Assembly: GCF_035593305.1 (NCBI RefSeq)
Contig: NZ_CP141615.1
Coordinates: 930,001 to 994,000, forward strand
Direction of reading: 5' to 3'
From: Limnochorda sp. L945t
GTDB taxonomy: Bacteria > Bacillota > Limnochordia > Limnochordales > Geochordaceae
DNA: 64,000 nt
The translations under genes were made by a program, and so were the position numbers. Below the pieces are notes generated by a model. It made no database searches and was not told where the DNA came from. It saw only the letters and a program-made list of their open reading frames with translations. Shown piece after piece: positions 1-8,000 of the stretch (its first letter is position 1; the number at the start of each line of letters is the position of its first letter).

Positions 1-99
1 GCCGCCGTGGTGAGCCGCGTGCGCACCTCCTGGGAGGTCGTGCATCGTGACGAGTTCGTGGCCGTGGCGGGCGGCGAAGCCCGGGAGAAGGGGGCCTGA
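1..99 (+). CDS. proB: Glutamate 5-kinase, C-terminal end (partial)
   Basis: An open frame enters from the left edge and stops at 97-99, giving the last 32 residues of a protein. It contains VVHRDEFVAV, which resembles the end of the PUA domain of glutamate 5-kinase (typically ...VHRDxxV). The next gene, six bases downstream, is proA, and proB-proA is the usual proline-synthesis operon. The kinase domain lies outside the window, so the identification rests on this short tail and on context. Confidence 0.7.
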   Translation, partial: AAVVSRVRTSWEVVHRDEFVAVAGGEAREKGA

Positions 100-105
100 G
101 CTTCG

Positions 106-1419
106 ATGAGCCTCCCGTCTCCTGCCCTTGACCGGCGGACGTCTGGGGAGGAGAGCGAGCCGTCGCCCGAAGAGACCGTGCGCCGGCTCGCTTCCGGCGC
201 CCGGCAGGCGGCCCGGCTTCTTGCCCGGATGGAGTCGAAGGCCCGGGATCGGGCTTTGCTTGCAATGGCGGCCGCCCTGCGCCGGCACGCCGCGGCCATC
301 TTGCAGGCCAACCGCGACGACGTGGAGCGAGCCAGGGCGGCCGGCTTGCGCGCGGCGCTCGTCGACCGGCTGTTGCTCGACGAGGTCCGGCTGGAGCGGG
401 TGGCGAGGGGCATCGAGCAGGTGGCGGCGCTCGAAGACCCTCTGGCACGGGCCGTCCGCTCGTGGCGGCGGCCCAACGGGTTGGAGATCACGGAGATCCG
501 GGTGCCCCTGGGGGTGATCGGGGTCATCTACGAGTCGCGGCCCGACGTCACCGCCGACGCGGCGGCCCTTTGCATCAAGTCGGCCAACGCGGTCGTCCTG
601 CGGGGCGGTTCGGAGGCGCTCGAGACCTCCCTGGCCATCGGCCGCGTGCTGGCGGAGGCGGCTCAGGGCGAAGGAGTGCCGGAAGGGGCCATCGCCGTGG
701 TGCCGACAGCGGATCGCCGGGCCGCGGTGGCCTTGATGCATGCCCGGGGATGGATCGATCTGCTGATCCCGCGGGGAGGGCCCGAGTTGATCCGCACGGT
801 GGTGGAGCAGGCATCCGTGCCTGTCATCGAGACGGGCGCGGGCAACTGCCATATCTACCTGGACGCCTCGGCCCCCTACGAGATGGCGGAACGGATCGTC
901 CTCAACGCCAAGATCCAGCGCCCCACGGTCTGCAACGCCGTGGAGACGCTGCTGGTCCACCGCGACGTGGCGGCCCGGGGCGACCTCGCCCGGCTGGGTG
1001 CCCGTCTGCGGGAGCTGGGCGTCGAGATCCGGGGGTGCCCGGCCACCCGTGAGGTCATTCCCGAGGCGGTGCCGGCCACTGAGACCGACTGGGCCACGGA
1101 GTACCTGGACCTGATCCTGGCGGTGCGGGTCGTGGAGAGCCTGGACGAGGCGCTCGAGCACATCGCCCGGTATTCCACGGGGCACTCGGAGGCCATCGTG
1201 ACGCAGGATCTGGCGGCAGCGCGCCGGTTCGTGCGGGAGGTCGACAGCGCGGCGGTGTACGTCAACGCCTCGACCCGGTTCACGGACGGCAGCGAGTTTG
1301 GATTCGGCGCGGAGATCGGCATCAGCACGCAAAAGCTCCACGCCCGGGGCCCCATGGGGCTGGAGGCGCTCACGACGACGCGGTTCGTAGTCTTCGGGGA
1401 CGGGCAGGTACGCGAGTGA
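106..1419 (+). CDS. proA: Glutamate-5-semialdehyde dehydrogenase (gamma-glutamyl phosphate reductase)
   Basis: This cytosolic enzyme carries out the second step of proline synthesis, the NADPH-dependent reduction of gamma-glutamyl phosphate to glutamate-5-semialdehyde. The 437-residue protein shows the ProA landmarks: PLGVIGVIYESRPDVT near residue 145, the ALCIKSGNA-like stretch (here ALCIKSANAVVLRGGSEA), the catalytic cysteine Cys276 in QRPTVCNAVET, and the C-terminal ALTTTRFVVFGDG. It is about 20 residues longer than usual at the N-terminus. ATG at 106 is the only start close to the proB stop. Its stop overlaps the nadD start by four bases (GTGA), so the two are translationally coupled. Confidence 0.97.
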   Translation: MSLPSPALDRRTSGEESEPSPEETVRRLASGARQAARLLARMESKARDRALLAMAAALRRHAAAILQANRDDVERARAAGLRAALVDRLLLDEVRLERVARGIEQVAALEDPLARAVRSWRRPNGLEITEIRVPLGVIGVIYESRPDVTADAAALCIKSANAVVLRGGSEALETSLAIGRVLAEAAQGEGVPEGAIAVVPTADRRAAVALMHARGWIDLLIPRGGPELIRTVVEQASVPVIETGAGNCHIYLDASAPYEMAERIVLNAKIQRPTVCNAVETLLVHRDVAARGDLARLGARLRELGVEIRGCPATREVIPEAVPATETDWATEYLDLILAVRVVESLDEALEHIARYSTGHSEAIVTQDLAAARRFVREVDSAAVYVNASTRFTDGSEFGFGAEIGISTQKLHARGPMGLEALTTTRFVVFGDGQVRE

Positions 1420-2090
1420 GTATCCGCATCGGGCTGATGGGAGGCACCTTCGACCCTATCCATTACGGGCACCTGGTGACCGCCGAGGGGGCGCGGGTGG
1501 AGTTCGGGCTGGAGCGGGTCTGGTTCGTGCCGTCCGGATGGCCGCCGCACAAGAGCGCCATGGACGTGACCCCCGCCGAACACCGGTACCTGATGACAGT
1601 GCTGGCGACACTCAGCAACCCTTACTTCGAGGTTTCCCGTCTGGACATCGACCGGCCGGGGCCGAGCTACACGGTGGACACCGTGGAGCAGGCGCGACAC
1701 GGCCTGCCGCCCGATGCCGAACTGTACTTCATCACGGGAGCCGACGCCATCCTGGAGATCCTGACCTGGAAGCAACCGGAACGGCTCCTGGAGCGGTGTC
1801 ACCTCATCGCAGCCACGCGACCGGGCTACGACCTCGAGCGGCTGGAGTCGACACTGGGCGAGCTCTTCCGTCGTTTCCGGCACCGCATCGCCGTCGTGCA
1901 GGTGCCCGGGCTTTCCATTTCCTCGTCCGACATCCGGCAGCGGGTGCGCAGGGGCCAGCCCATCCGCTACCTGGTACCGGAGCCGGTGGTCGACTACATC
2001 TACAAGCACCGGCTGTACCAAGCGCCGACGGGGAGGGAGGTTGTGGCGGGAGGTCATCGCATGGCCCAAATACCCGGGGGAACAGAATAG
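1416..2090 (+). CDS. nadD: Nicotinate-nucleotide adenylyltransferase
   Basis: NadD transfers AMP from ATP to nicotinate mononucleotide, giving deamido-NAD in NAD synthesis. The nucleotidyltransferase motif GGTFDPIHYGHL is at residues 9-20 (GxFDPxHxGH class), and the second ATP motif SSSDIR is near residue 170. The family's usual end (VPEPVVDYIYKHRLY) is followed by about 20 extra residues. The GTG start overlaps the proA stop. In many Firmicutes nadD is followed by yqeK and rsfS; here they follow with an RRM gene inserted between. Confidence 0.96.
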   Translation: MSIRIGLMGGTFDPIHYGHLVTAEGARVEFGLERVWFVPSGWPPHKSAMDVTPAEHRYLMTVLATLSNPYFEVSRLDIDRPGPSYTVDTVEQARHGLPPDAELYFITGADAILEILTWKQPERLLERCHLIAATRPGYDLERLESTLGELFRRFRHRIAVVQVPGLSISSSDIRQRVRRGQPIRYLVPEPVVDYIYKHRLYQAPTGREVVAGGHRMAQIPGGTE

Positions 2091-2195
2091 AAAGCGCAGT
2101 GGCTCCTAGAAGCGTCCGGGACACATCGAGGCCGCCATGGCCCGGGCGAAGCTTCCCACTCGAGCGGCCGCAAGGGACCCGAGGTGATCAGTTTC

Positions 2196-2453
2196 ATGGC
2201 CAAGACATTGTATGTCGGCAACCTGCCCTGGCAGACTACCGAAGAGGAGCTCCGAGGTACGTTTGCCCAGTACACCCAGGTGATTTCCGCCCGCATCATC
2301 ACGGACCGGGTCACCGGGCGTTCCAGGGGGTTCGGGTTCGTGGAGGTGCCCGACGAGGACGTAGAAAAGGTGGTGCAGGCCCTCAACGGCACCCAGCTGG
2401 GCGGCCGGGAGATCGTCGTCAACGAGGCTCGACCGAGGGCCGAGCGCGAGTAG
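2196..2453 (+). CDS. Small RRM-type RNA-binding protein
   Basis: This 85-residue protein is a single RNA recognition motif. RNP2 is LYVGNLPW at residues 4-11 and RNP1 is RSRGFGFVEV near residue 43, the hallmarks of the small glycine-poor bacterial RRM proteins found in cyanobacteria and various other phyla. An upstream in-frame GTG at 2184 is unlikely to be the start, because it lies inside GAGGTGATC (2181-2189), a nearly perfect complement of the 16S rRNA 3' end spaced six bases from ATG 2196. The gene sits alone between nadD and yqeK with its own strong ribosome-binding site, so it may be expressed separately. The target RNA is unknown. Confidence 0.93.
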   Translation: MAKTLYVGNLPWQTTEEELRGTFAQYTQVISARIITDRVTGRSRGFGFVEVPDEDVEKVVQALNGTQLGGREIVVNEARPRAERE

Positions 2454-2572
2454 CCCGAGCTGACCTGCACTAGCCTCCTCCGGCGCCCGCTGCGGCGCGG
2501 CACGGAGGGCCGTGGCGGGCGGTCCGTCGCCGTGGTATGGTTAGGCGGACCGCCCTTTCGTTGGAGCGAGGA

Positions 2573-3178
2573 GTGTGGCGAGAAAAGGGTATGCAGGTGG
2601 GGTGGAGCACCGCCGAGCGCAGCGTGCGCGCCATGATGGCGGCGAAGCGCTGGCGGCATGTGGCAGGGGTCGTCGAGACGGCCCGAGAGCTTGCCGCGCT
2701 CAACGGGGTTGACGTAGAGGCGGCGGCCCTGGCGGGATTGCTGCACGATGCGGCGAGGGACTGGGATCGCGAGCGCCTGCGGCAGGCGGCGCTCGAGTGG
2801 GACGGGGCGCTGGACCCCATCGAATGGGAAGCGGCCGAGCTTCTCCATGGGCCGGCGGCTGCCAGCTGGGCCCGCAGGGAGCTGGGCGTCGAGGATCGGG
2901 AGGTCCTGGCGGCCGTACGCTTCCATACGACCGGACGGCCAGAGCCTTCTCCGATCGAAATGGTCTTGGTGGTCGCGGACTATAGCGAGCCGTCCCGGGA
3001 GTTTTCGGAAGCGGTGCACATTCGCGAGGTGGCCCGCCACGATCTGTTGAAGGCGTACCGGTTGAGCCTGGATGCCCGGCTCCGTTATCTGCTCGATACC
3101 GGCAAGGTGATGCACCCGAGGACGGTCGCGGCCCGCAATTGGGCTCTTCTGGCAAGGGCGGGAGACCGCCATGATTGA
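2573..3178 (+). CDS. yqeK: YqeK-family HD hydrolase (bis-nucleosyl tetraphosphatase)
   Basis: YqeK proteins are HD-superfamily metal hydrolases that cleave diadenosine tetraphosphate into ADP. The 201-residue protein carries the metal-binding histidines and aspartates: RHVAGV near the N-terminus, LLHDAA for the HD pair, RFHTTG, and the closing VADYSEPSR. GTG at 2573 is chosen because GGAG at 2563-2566 sits six bases before it; ATG 2591 is the alternative. It lies in the standard nadD-yqeK-LCP-rsfS order and overlaps the next gene by eight bases. Confidence 0.93.
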   Translation: MWREKGMQVGWSTAERSVRAMMAAKRWRHVAGVVETARELAALNGVDVEAAALAGLLHDAARDWDRERLRQAALEWDGALDPIEWEAAELLHGPAAASWARRELGVEDREVLAAVRFHTTGRPEPSPIEMVLVVADYSEPSREFSEAVHIREVARHDLLKAYRLSLDARLRYLLDTGKVMHPRTVAARNWALLARAGDRHD

Positions 3179-4532
3179 CCGTCCCGATCTCTACCTGAGC
3201 CACGATCTTCGCACCAGGCAGGCCCGGCCGGGGCGCCGGCGCCGACGGCTGTGGTGGCTCCTGGGCGCGGGGTTCTTGAGCCTCGTCGTCTCCGTGCTGG
3301 TCACCTTCTTCCGGGGGCCGGGCTGGCTGGCCGGTATGGTGGAAAGCCCGTTGCGCTCGGGGCTGGCCTCGGACGGTTACCTGTCGGCCGTCGTGGTCGG
3401 CACCGACGACCGGGCTCACGATCCGGGCAGGACCGACACCATCATGGTGGTCAGCTTCAGCCTGCGGGACGGGAAACTCGGCATCGTCTCCATCCCCAGG
3501 GACACCCGGGTGCGGCTGCCCGGCGGCTCTTACAACAAGGTCAACATGGTGTTCACGGCCTACGGGCCGCGCACCCTCATGCGGACGCTGTCCGACCTCC
3601 TGGGCGTGCCCGTCGACGGATACGTGCGGGTGGACTTCCAGACCTTCGAGCACGTGATCGACACGCTGGGCGGGGTGGAGGTCGACGTGCCCCGCCGCAT
3701 GCACTACGTGGACCGGGCGCAGGGGCTCGTCATCGACCTGCAGCCCGGGCGCCAGCGCCTCAACGGCAAGCAGGCGCTGGAGTTCGTGCGCTACCGGGCC
3801 GATGGGCTCGGCGACATCTCGTACGATCCGGGCACCGGGCAGTACTACGGGCGGATCGAGCGGCAACAGCAGTTCATCCGGGCGCTTGCCAGCACGGTGC
3901 TCCAGCCCCGTACCCTGGCGCGCTTGCCGCGGCTGGTGCGCCAGGCGTACGGCATGGTCGAGACCGATCTTTCCATGGATCTGGCTCTTGCCGCATCCTC
4001 GTGGCTGATGCGTCACCGCCGGCTGCAAATCGAAACGTCGGTGCTGCCGGGGATGCCGGGTACCGTCGCCGGCGCCAGCTACTGGCTGCCTGACCGCGAC
4101 CGTGCCCGGCAGGTGGCGAGCGAGGTGCTCCAGCCGCCGGGCGCAGAGCTCGGGCCCGTCGCCGTGCTCAACGCCAACGGCGTGGGGGGTTCGGCGGCGA
4201 GGGTCGCCCAGCTGCTCGAGGCGCGGGGGATCCGCGTGGCGCGCGTCGAAAACGCGAAGCGCTTCGGGTTGGATACCACCCGGGTGGTGGTGCTGGACCC
4301 CGCGGCCGGAGACCTCGCGGATCGCATCGCCACGCTGTTGAGCTCCCGGGGTCCGGAACAGGAAGGCCCGCTGGTGCGGCCGTGGCTCGGCAGCCGCCCC
4401 GCAGAGCCGGTGGTGGTCTTGGTGGGGCGGGATCTGGCCGAGAGGCCGGTCGTCGACCGTCCGGGCCTGCCGGCAGGAGGTGAACGCGCTGGGAGCCGAG
4501 ACACTCGCACGGCTGGCCGCCCTCGCGGCTGA
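3171..4532 (+). CDS. LytR-CpsA-Psr (LCP) family cell-wall glycopolymer ligase with LytR_C domain
   Basis: LCP enzymes attach undecaprenyl-linked glycopolymers to peptidoglycan on the outer face of the cytoplasmic membrane. The 453-residue protein has a basic cytoplasmic N-terminus, one membrane span at about residues 25-44, then an LCP domain with VVVGTDDR, RTDTIMVV, SIPRDTRVRLPG, YNKVNMV, LGGVEVDVP and LNGKQALEFVRYR, including the arginines and aspartates that bind the pyrophosphate. A second domain near residues 330-400 (PVAVLNANGVGGSAARVAQLLEARG) matches the LytR_C fold. The last ~50 bases overlap the rsfS coding region. The polymer handled here cannot be told from sequence. Confidence 0.93.
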   Translation: MIDRPDLYLSHDLRTRQARPGRRRRRLWWLLGAGFLSLVVSVLVTFFRGPGWLAGMVESPLRSGLASDGYLSAVVVGTDDRAHDPGRTDTIMVVSFSLRDGKLGIVSIPRDTRVRLPGGSYNKVNMVFTAYGPRTLMRTLSDLLGVPVDGYVRVDFQTFEHVIDTLGGVEVDVPRRMHYVDRAQGLVIDLQPGRQRLNGKQALEFVRYRADGLGDISYDPGTGQYYGRIERQQQFIRALASTVLQPRTLARLPRLVRQAYGMVETDLSMDLALAASSWLMRHRRLQIETSVLPGMPGTVAGASYWLPDRDRARQVASEVLQPPGAELGPVAVLNANGVGGSAARVAQLLEARGIRVARVENAKRFGLDTTRVVVLDPAAGDLADRIATLLSSRGPEQEGPLVRPWLGSRPAEPVVVLVGRDLAERPVVDRPGLPAGGERAGSRDTRTAGRPRG

Positions 4533-4833
4533 CGAACGCAAGGCCAAGGATACCATCATCCTCGACCTGCGCGAGCTCAGTCCGGTGGCCGATTTCTTCG
4601 TGTTGACCAGCGGCGAGTCGACCCCCCAGGTACGGGCCATCGCCGACTACGTGGAGCGCAAGCTCGACGAGGCAGGGGCCCCCGTTCCCCGGAGAGAAGG
4701 CGCGAACGGCGCGCGCTGGATTCTCCTGGACTACGGTGCGGTGGTCGTTCACGTCTTTCACCACGCCGACCGGGAATTCTACCGGCTCGAAGCGCTGTGG
4801 GACAAGGCGCCGCAGATCAGCGTGGGGCCGTAG
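4480..4833 (+). CDS. rsfS: Ribosomal silencing factor RsfS
   Basis: RsfS binds ribosomal protein L14 and blocks 30S-50S joining when nutrients are short. The 117-residue protein matches the family throughout: KDTIILDLREL, SPVADFFVLTSGES, VRAIADYVERKL, GARWILLDYGAVVVHVFH, REFYRLEALW. The start is uncertain. GTG at 4480 lies within the Shine-Dalgarno itself (AGGAGGTGA, 4475-4483), whereas a CTG at 4489 sits at ideal spacing from it; no other ATG, GTG or TTG is in frame before the conserved region. The gene overlaps the end of the LCP gene. Confidence 0.94.
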   Translation: MNALGAETLARLAALAADERKAKDTIILDLRELSPVADFFVLTSGESTPQVRAIADYVERKLDEAGAPVPRREGANGARWILLDYGAVVVHVFHHADREFYRLEALWDKAPQISVGP

Positions 4834-4922
4834 CGACGCCGATGGCGGGAGGCGAGTCGCGAGGAGGCGCGCGCAAGGCGGCGCTCCCACAGGCGCGTCC
4901 GAGGTCGTCTCGTTGCGTTCGC

Positions 4923-4951
4923 TTGACCGGTCGGGGACGCGCCGTTATAAT
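4923..4951 (+). promoter_or_regulatory. Consensus sigma-A promoter for tRNA-Ala (and possibly leuS)
   Basis: TTGACC at 4923-4928 and TATAAT at 4946-4951 are separated by exactly 17 bases, a near-perfect housekeeping promoter. Transcription would begin about 10 bases before the tRNA. I see no clear promoter between the tRNA and the leuS leader, so this may serve both. Confidence 0.85.
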
Positions 4952-4968
4952 CAAGGGCGACCCGCCGT

Positions 4969-5044
4969 GGGGCCGTAGCTCAGCTGGGAGAGCGCGTGAA
5001 TGGCATTCACGAGGTCGGCGGTTCGATCCCGCTCGGCTCCACCA
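4969..5044 (+). tRNA. tRNA-Ala (anticodon GGC)
   Basis: A full cloverleaf can be folded by eye. The acceptor GGGGCCG pairs with CGGCTCC (one G-T pair), the D arm is GCTC-AGCTGGGA-GAGC, the anticodon stem CGTGA/TCACG encloses ATGGCAT with anticodon GGC, and the T arm GGCGG-TTCGATC-CCGCT is followed by discriminator A and an encoded CCA. It reads alanine GCC codons. Length is 76 bases including CCA. Confidence 0.97.
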
Positions 5045-5084
5045 CTTCCTCGAGGTGGGTCTTTTCTTACAAGTGGATAGGCGG

Positions 5085-5373
5085 CAATGACGGGGAGCAG
5101 TAGCGACCGGTAGCCGGGTCCGGCAAGAGAGAGCCGCCGGTGGTGCGAGGCGGTGCCGCCCGGGTCGCCAACTCGCCCCGGAGCTTCCCGGGCGATCGGC
5201 CCCCTGGGCCGGGTAGTCCGGGACGGGCGGCCCGTCCTGCGAGGGGACGGCGGGCTCCGTTACAGCCACAGGAGAGGATCCGGGAAGGGCGACACATTCC
5301 CGGGTCAAATAGAGTGGTACCGCGGAAGGTGGGCGCCTTTCGCCTCTAGGGGGCGAAAGGCGCCTTTTCGTTT
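5085..5373 (+). promoter_or_regulatory. Leucine T-box riboswitch upstream of leuS
   Basis: The leader carries the T-box signature AGAGTGGTACCGCGG at 5311-5325, followed by a terminator. Stem I can be traced: the AGTA bulge at 5099-5102, the helix 5103-5110 with 5160-5168, and the base helix CGGGG/CCCCG (5090-5094 with 5176-5180). These frame a specifier loop whose codon is CTC at 5172-5174, which encodes leucine. AGAGAG near 5126-5131 and GGTGGTG at 5139-5145 match the GA-rich and apical motifs of stem I. Stem III is ATCCGGGAA/TTCCCGG. The TGGT of the T-box loop would pair with an ACCA-ended uncharged tRNA-Leu. Uncharged tRNA-Leu(GAG) should favour the antiterminator and leuS expression. Confidence 0.94.
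5332..5373 (+). terminator. T-box regulated intrinsic terminator
   Basis: A perfect 13-bp stem, GGCGCCTTTCGCC (5332-5344) with GGCGAAAGGCGCC (5352-5364), is followed by TTTTCGTTT. Its 5' arm follows directly after the T-box sequence, so the alternative antiterminator would displace it. Confidence 0.93.
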
Positions 5374-5405
5374 CCGCCAGGTTGTTTCGGGGAGGGCTTC
5401 GACCG

Positions 5406-7934
5406 ATGGCGACGACGCAGATCCGGCGCGAAGTGGCCGGAAGCGGGGCTCAGGAGTACGACCCGAGGTCCATCGAGCCTTACTGGCAGAAGCGCTGGGA
5501 AAGCCGGCGCCAGTACGAGGCGACCGGGGCAGGGGATCGACCCAAGTACTACGCCCTGGGCATGTTTCCTTACCCCTCGGGCCGGCTCCACATGGGGCAC
5601 CTGCGTAATTACACCCTGGTGGACGTGGTGGCCCGCTTCACCCGGATGAGGGGGTACCACGTCCTCAACCCTATGGGTTGGGACGCCTTCGGCCTGCCCG
5701 CAGAGAACGCCGCCATCAAGCATGGGCAGCACCCGGCCGACTGGACGTACGCCAACATCGCGGTGATGCGCGACCAGCTCAAGCGCCTCGGGATCAGCTA
5801 CGACTGGAGCCGAGAGCTGGCCACGTCCGACCCCGAGTACTACCGGTGGACCCAGTGGCTGTTCTTGCTGATGTACCGCAAGGGGCTCGCCTACCGGGCG
5901 GATGCCCGGGTCAACTGGTGCCCGCGCTGCCAGACGGTCCTGGCCAACGAGCAGGTGGTCGATGGGGAGTGCTGGCGCTGCGGCACCAAGGTGGAGCAGC
6001 GGCGCCTGCGCCAGTGGTTTTTCCGGATCACGGCGTACGCCGATCGGCTGCTCGACGACCTCGACGCCCTGAAGGATTGGCCCGAGCGGGTCAAGGTGAT
6101 GCAGCGCAACTGGATCGGCCGCAGCGAGGGGGCCGAGGTCCACTTCCGGGTGCAGGAGACGGGCGACGACCTCCCGGTCTTCACGACCCGGCCGGATACG
6201 CTGTTCGGTGTCACGTACCTGGTGCTGTCGGCGCAGCACCCGTTGGCGGGTCGGCTCGTGGCCGGCACGGCCTATGAGGACGAAGTGCGCCACATGGCCG
6301 AAGGTATGGCCCTGCGGGAGCAGGAGCTGGCCGAGACGGAGAAGGTAGGCGTACCCACGCCGGCCCACGCCGTCCATCCGCTCACCGGCGAGCCGGTGCC
6401 CATCTGGATCGGCAACTACGTGGTCATGGAGTACGGCACCGGTGCCGTCATGGGCGTACCGGCCCATGACGAGCGCGACTTCGAGTTCGCCCGCAAGTAC
6501 GGGCTGCCCATACGGGTGGTGATCCAGGGGCCCGGCGTGCCGTTGGACGGTTCGCAGCTCCAGGCGGCCTACGTGGAGCCCGGTGTGATGGTTCACTCGG
6601 GGCCCTTCGACGGGCTGCCGAGCGAGGAGGGCAAGCGGGCCATCGTCCGGGAGCTGGAGCGCAGGGGTGCGGGCAGAGCCACCGTCCAGTACCGGCTGCG
6701 CGACTGGCTCATCAGCCGCCAGCGCTACTGGGGGGTGCCCATCCCCATCGTTTACTGCGACAGGTGCGGGGAGCAGCCGGTGCCCGAGTCCGAGTTGCCG
6801 GTGATGTTGCCCCGGGAGGTGGACTTCGCCCCGGAGGGCCGGGCGCCCCTGGCCACGTCGGAGGCGTTCGTCGAGGCCACCTGCCCGCGCTGCGGCGGGC
6901 GGGCGCGCCGGGAGACGGATACCATGGACACGTTCGTGGACTCGTCCTGGTATTTCCTGCGCTTCTGCTCGCCGAGGGAGCAGCAGGCGCCCTTCGACCG
7001 GGAGGCAGTCCGCTACTGGATGCCCGTTGACCAGTACATCGGCGGGATCGAGCACGCGGTGCTGCACCTGTTGTACTCCCGATTCTTCACCAAGGTGCTT
7101 TACGACGAGGGGTGGGTGCCGACTCCGGAGCCCTTTGCCCGGTTGTTCACCCAGGGCATGGTGACGTTGGGCGGGGCCGCCATGAGCAAGTCTCGGGGCA
7201 ATGTGGTGGACCCGGACGAGGTCGTGGGGCGTTACGGCGCCGACACGGCGCGCCTTTTCATCCTGTTCGCGGCGCCGCCGGAGCGGGACCTGGAGTGGAG
7301 CACCTCGGGCGTCGAGGGTGCGCTGCGGTTCTTGCAGCGTTTCTGGAGGCTGGTGCAGGAGTACGCGGCGCCGGACGGGTTGCTGTCGGGAAGCGGGGAG
7401 AGCGAAGACGGCAGGCCGCTGGGGCCCGACGAACGGGCGCTGCGGCGAGCGGTGCACCAGGCCGTGCGCAAGGTGACGGAGGACTGTTCGGAGCGCTTCG
7501 CGTTCAACACGGCCATCGCCGCCCTGATGGAGGCCGTCAACGCGTTCTACCGGTACAAGGAGCGCCCGCAGGCCACGCCGCACCCGAAGGTGGTCCGGGA
7601 GTCTCTGGAGCTGTTGACGCTGTGCATGGCGCCGTTCGTCCCTCACCTGGCCGAGGAGTCGTGGGCGCGGCTCGGCCACGGCGAGAGCGTGCACGAGCAG
7701 CCGTGGCCGGCGTACGACCCCAAGGCCCTGGAGGTGGACCGGATCACGGTCGCCGTTCAGGTCAACGGCAAGGTCCGCGACCGCATCGAGGTGGCTGCCG
7801 ATGCCGACGAGCAAGCGCTACGGGAGGCGGCACTGGCCTCCGAGCGGGTGCGCAAGGAGACGGCCGGGCGCGCCATCCGGCAGGTGATCGTCGTGCCCGG
7901 CAAGCTGGTGAGCGTCGTGACCGAGCGGGGCTGA
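5406..7934 (+). CDS. leuS: Leucyl-tRNA synthetase
   Basis: LeuS charges tRNA-Leu with leucine and edits mischarged products. The 842-residue class I enzyme shows the HIGH motif as HMGH at residues 62-65, a zinc-binding CPRC...CWRC insert near residues 175-200, the CP1 editing domain with [13 protein letters not shown], the leucine-specific [14 protein letters not shown], and the KMSKS loop as MSKS at residues 593-596. The anticodon-binding domain and the C-terminal [11 protein letters not shown] segment are intact. ATG 5406 is chosen over an upstream TTG (5382) because GGGGAGGG at 5389-5395 precedes it. The gene is controlled by the T-box leader. Confidence 0.98.
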   Translation: MATTQIRREVAGSGAQEYDPRSIEPYWQKRWESRRQYEATGAGDRPKYYALGMFPYPSGRLHMGHLRNYTLVDVVARFTRMRGYHVLNPMGWDAFGLPAENAAIKHGQHPADWTYANIAVMRDQLKRLGISYDWSRELATSDPEYYRWTQWLFLLMYRKGLAYRADARVNWCPRCQTVLANEQVVDGECWRCGTKVEQRRLRQWFFRITAYADRLLDDLDALKDWPERVKVMQRNWIGRSEGAEVHFRVQETGDDLPVFTTRPDTLFGVTYLVLSAQHPLAGRLVAGTAYEDEVRHMAEGMALREQELAETEKVGVPTPAHAVHPLTGEPVPIWIGNYVVMEYGTGAVMGVPAHDERDFEFARKYGLPIRVVIQGPGVPLDGSQLQAAYVEPGVMVHSGPFDGLPSEEGKRAIVRELERRGAGRATVQYRLRDWLISRQRYWGVPIPIVYCDRCGEQPVPESELPVMLPREVDFAPEGRAPLATSEAFVEATCPRCGGRARRETDTMDTFVDSSWYFLRFCSPREQQAPFDREAVRYWMPVDQYIGGIEHAVLHLLYSRFFTKVLYDEGWVPTPEPFARLFTQGMVTLGGAAMSKSRGNVVDPDEVVGRYGADTARLFILFAAPPERDLEWSTSGVEGALRFLQRFWRLVQEYAAPDGLLSGSGESEDGRPLGPDERALRRAVHQAVRKVTEDCSERFAFNTAIAALMEAVNAFYRYKERPQATPHPKVVRESLELLTLCMAPFVPHLAEESWARLGHGESVHEQPWPAYDPKALEVDRITVAVQVNGKVRDRIEVAADADEQALREAALASERVRKETAGRAIRQVIVVPGKLVSVVTERG

Positions 7935-7958
7935 GACCCGGCGGCCCCCGCATGACAG

Positions 7959-7996
7959 GAGCAGGCCCCCGGCAGACTAAGCCCGGGGGCCTGCTC
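7959..7996 (+). terminator. Strong hairpin between leuS and the protease gene
   Basis: GAGCAGGCCCCCGG (7959-7972) pairs perfectly with CCGGGGGCCTGCTC (7983-7996) over 14 bp with a 10-base loop. There is no real T-tract after it (TTCGATG). It ends four bases before the next start codon, and the only SD-like bases for that gene (GGGGG) lie inside the 3' arm. It may terminate leuS, control translation of the next gene, or both. Confidence 0.5.
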
Positions 7997-8000
7997 TTCG

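Noticed and set aside
2700..4640. A 646-codon minus-strand frame opposite yqeK and the LCP gene
   Set aside because: Composition is Pro/Arg/His-rich and it crosses two clear plus-strand genes and their junction.
5040..5075. An intrinsic terminator just after tRNA-Ala (CCACC/GGTGG followed by TCTTTTCTT)
   Set aside because: The stem has only five base pairs, overlaps the tRNA CCA end, and the loop is ten bases; too weak to list.
5346..7814. An 822-codon minus-strand frame opposite leuS
   Set aside because: Same explanation; leuS is unmistakable and the antisense product has low-information composition.
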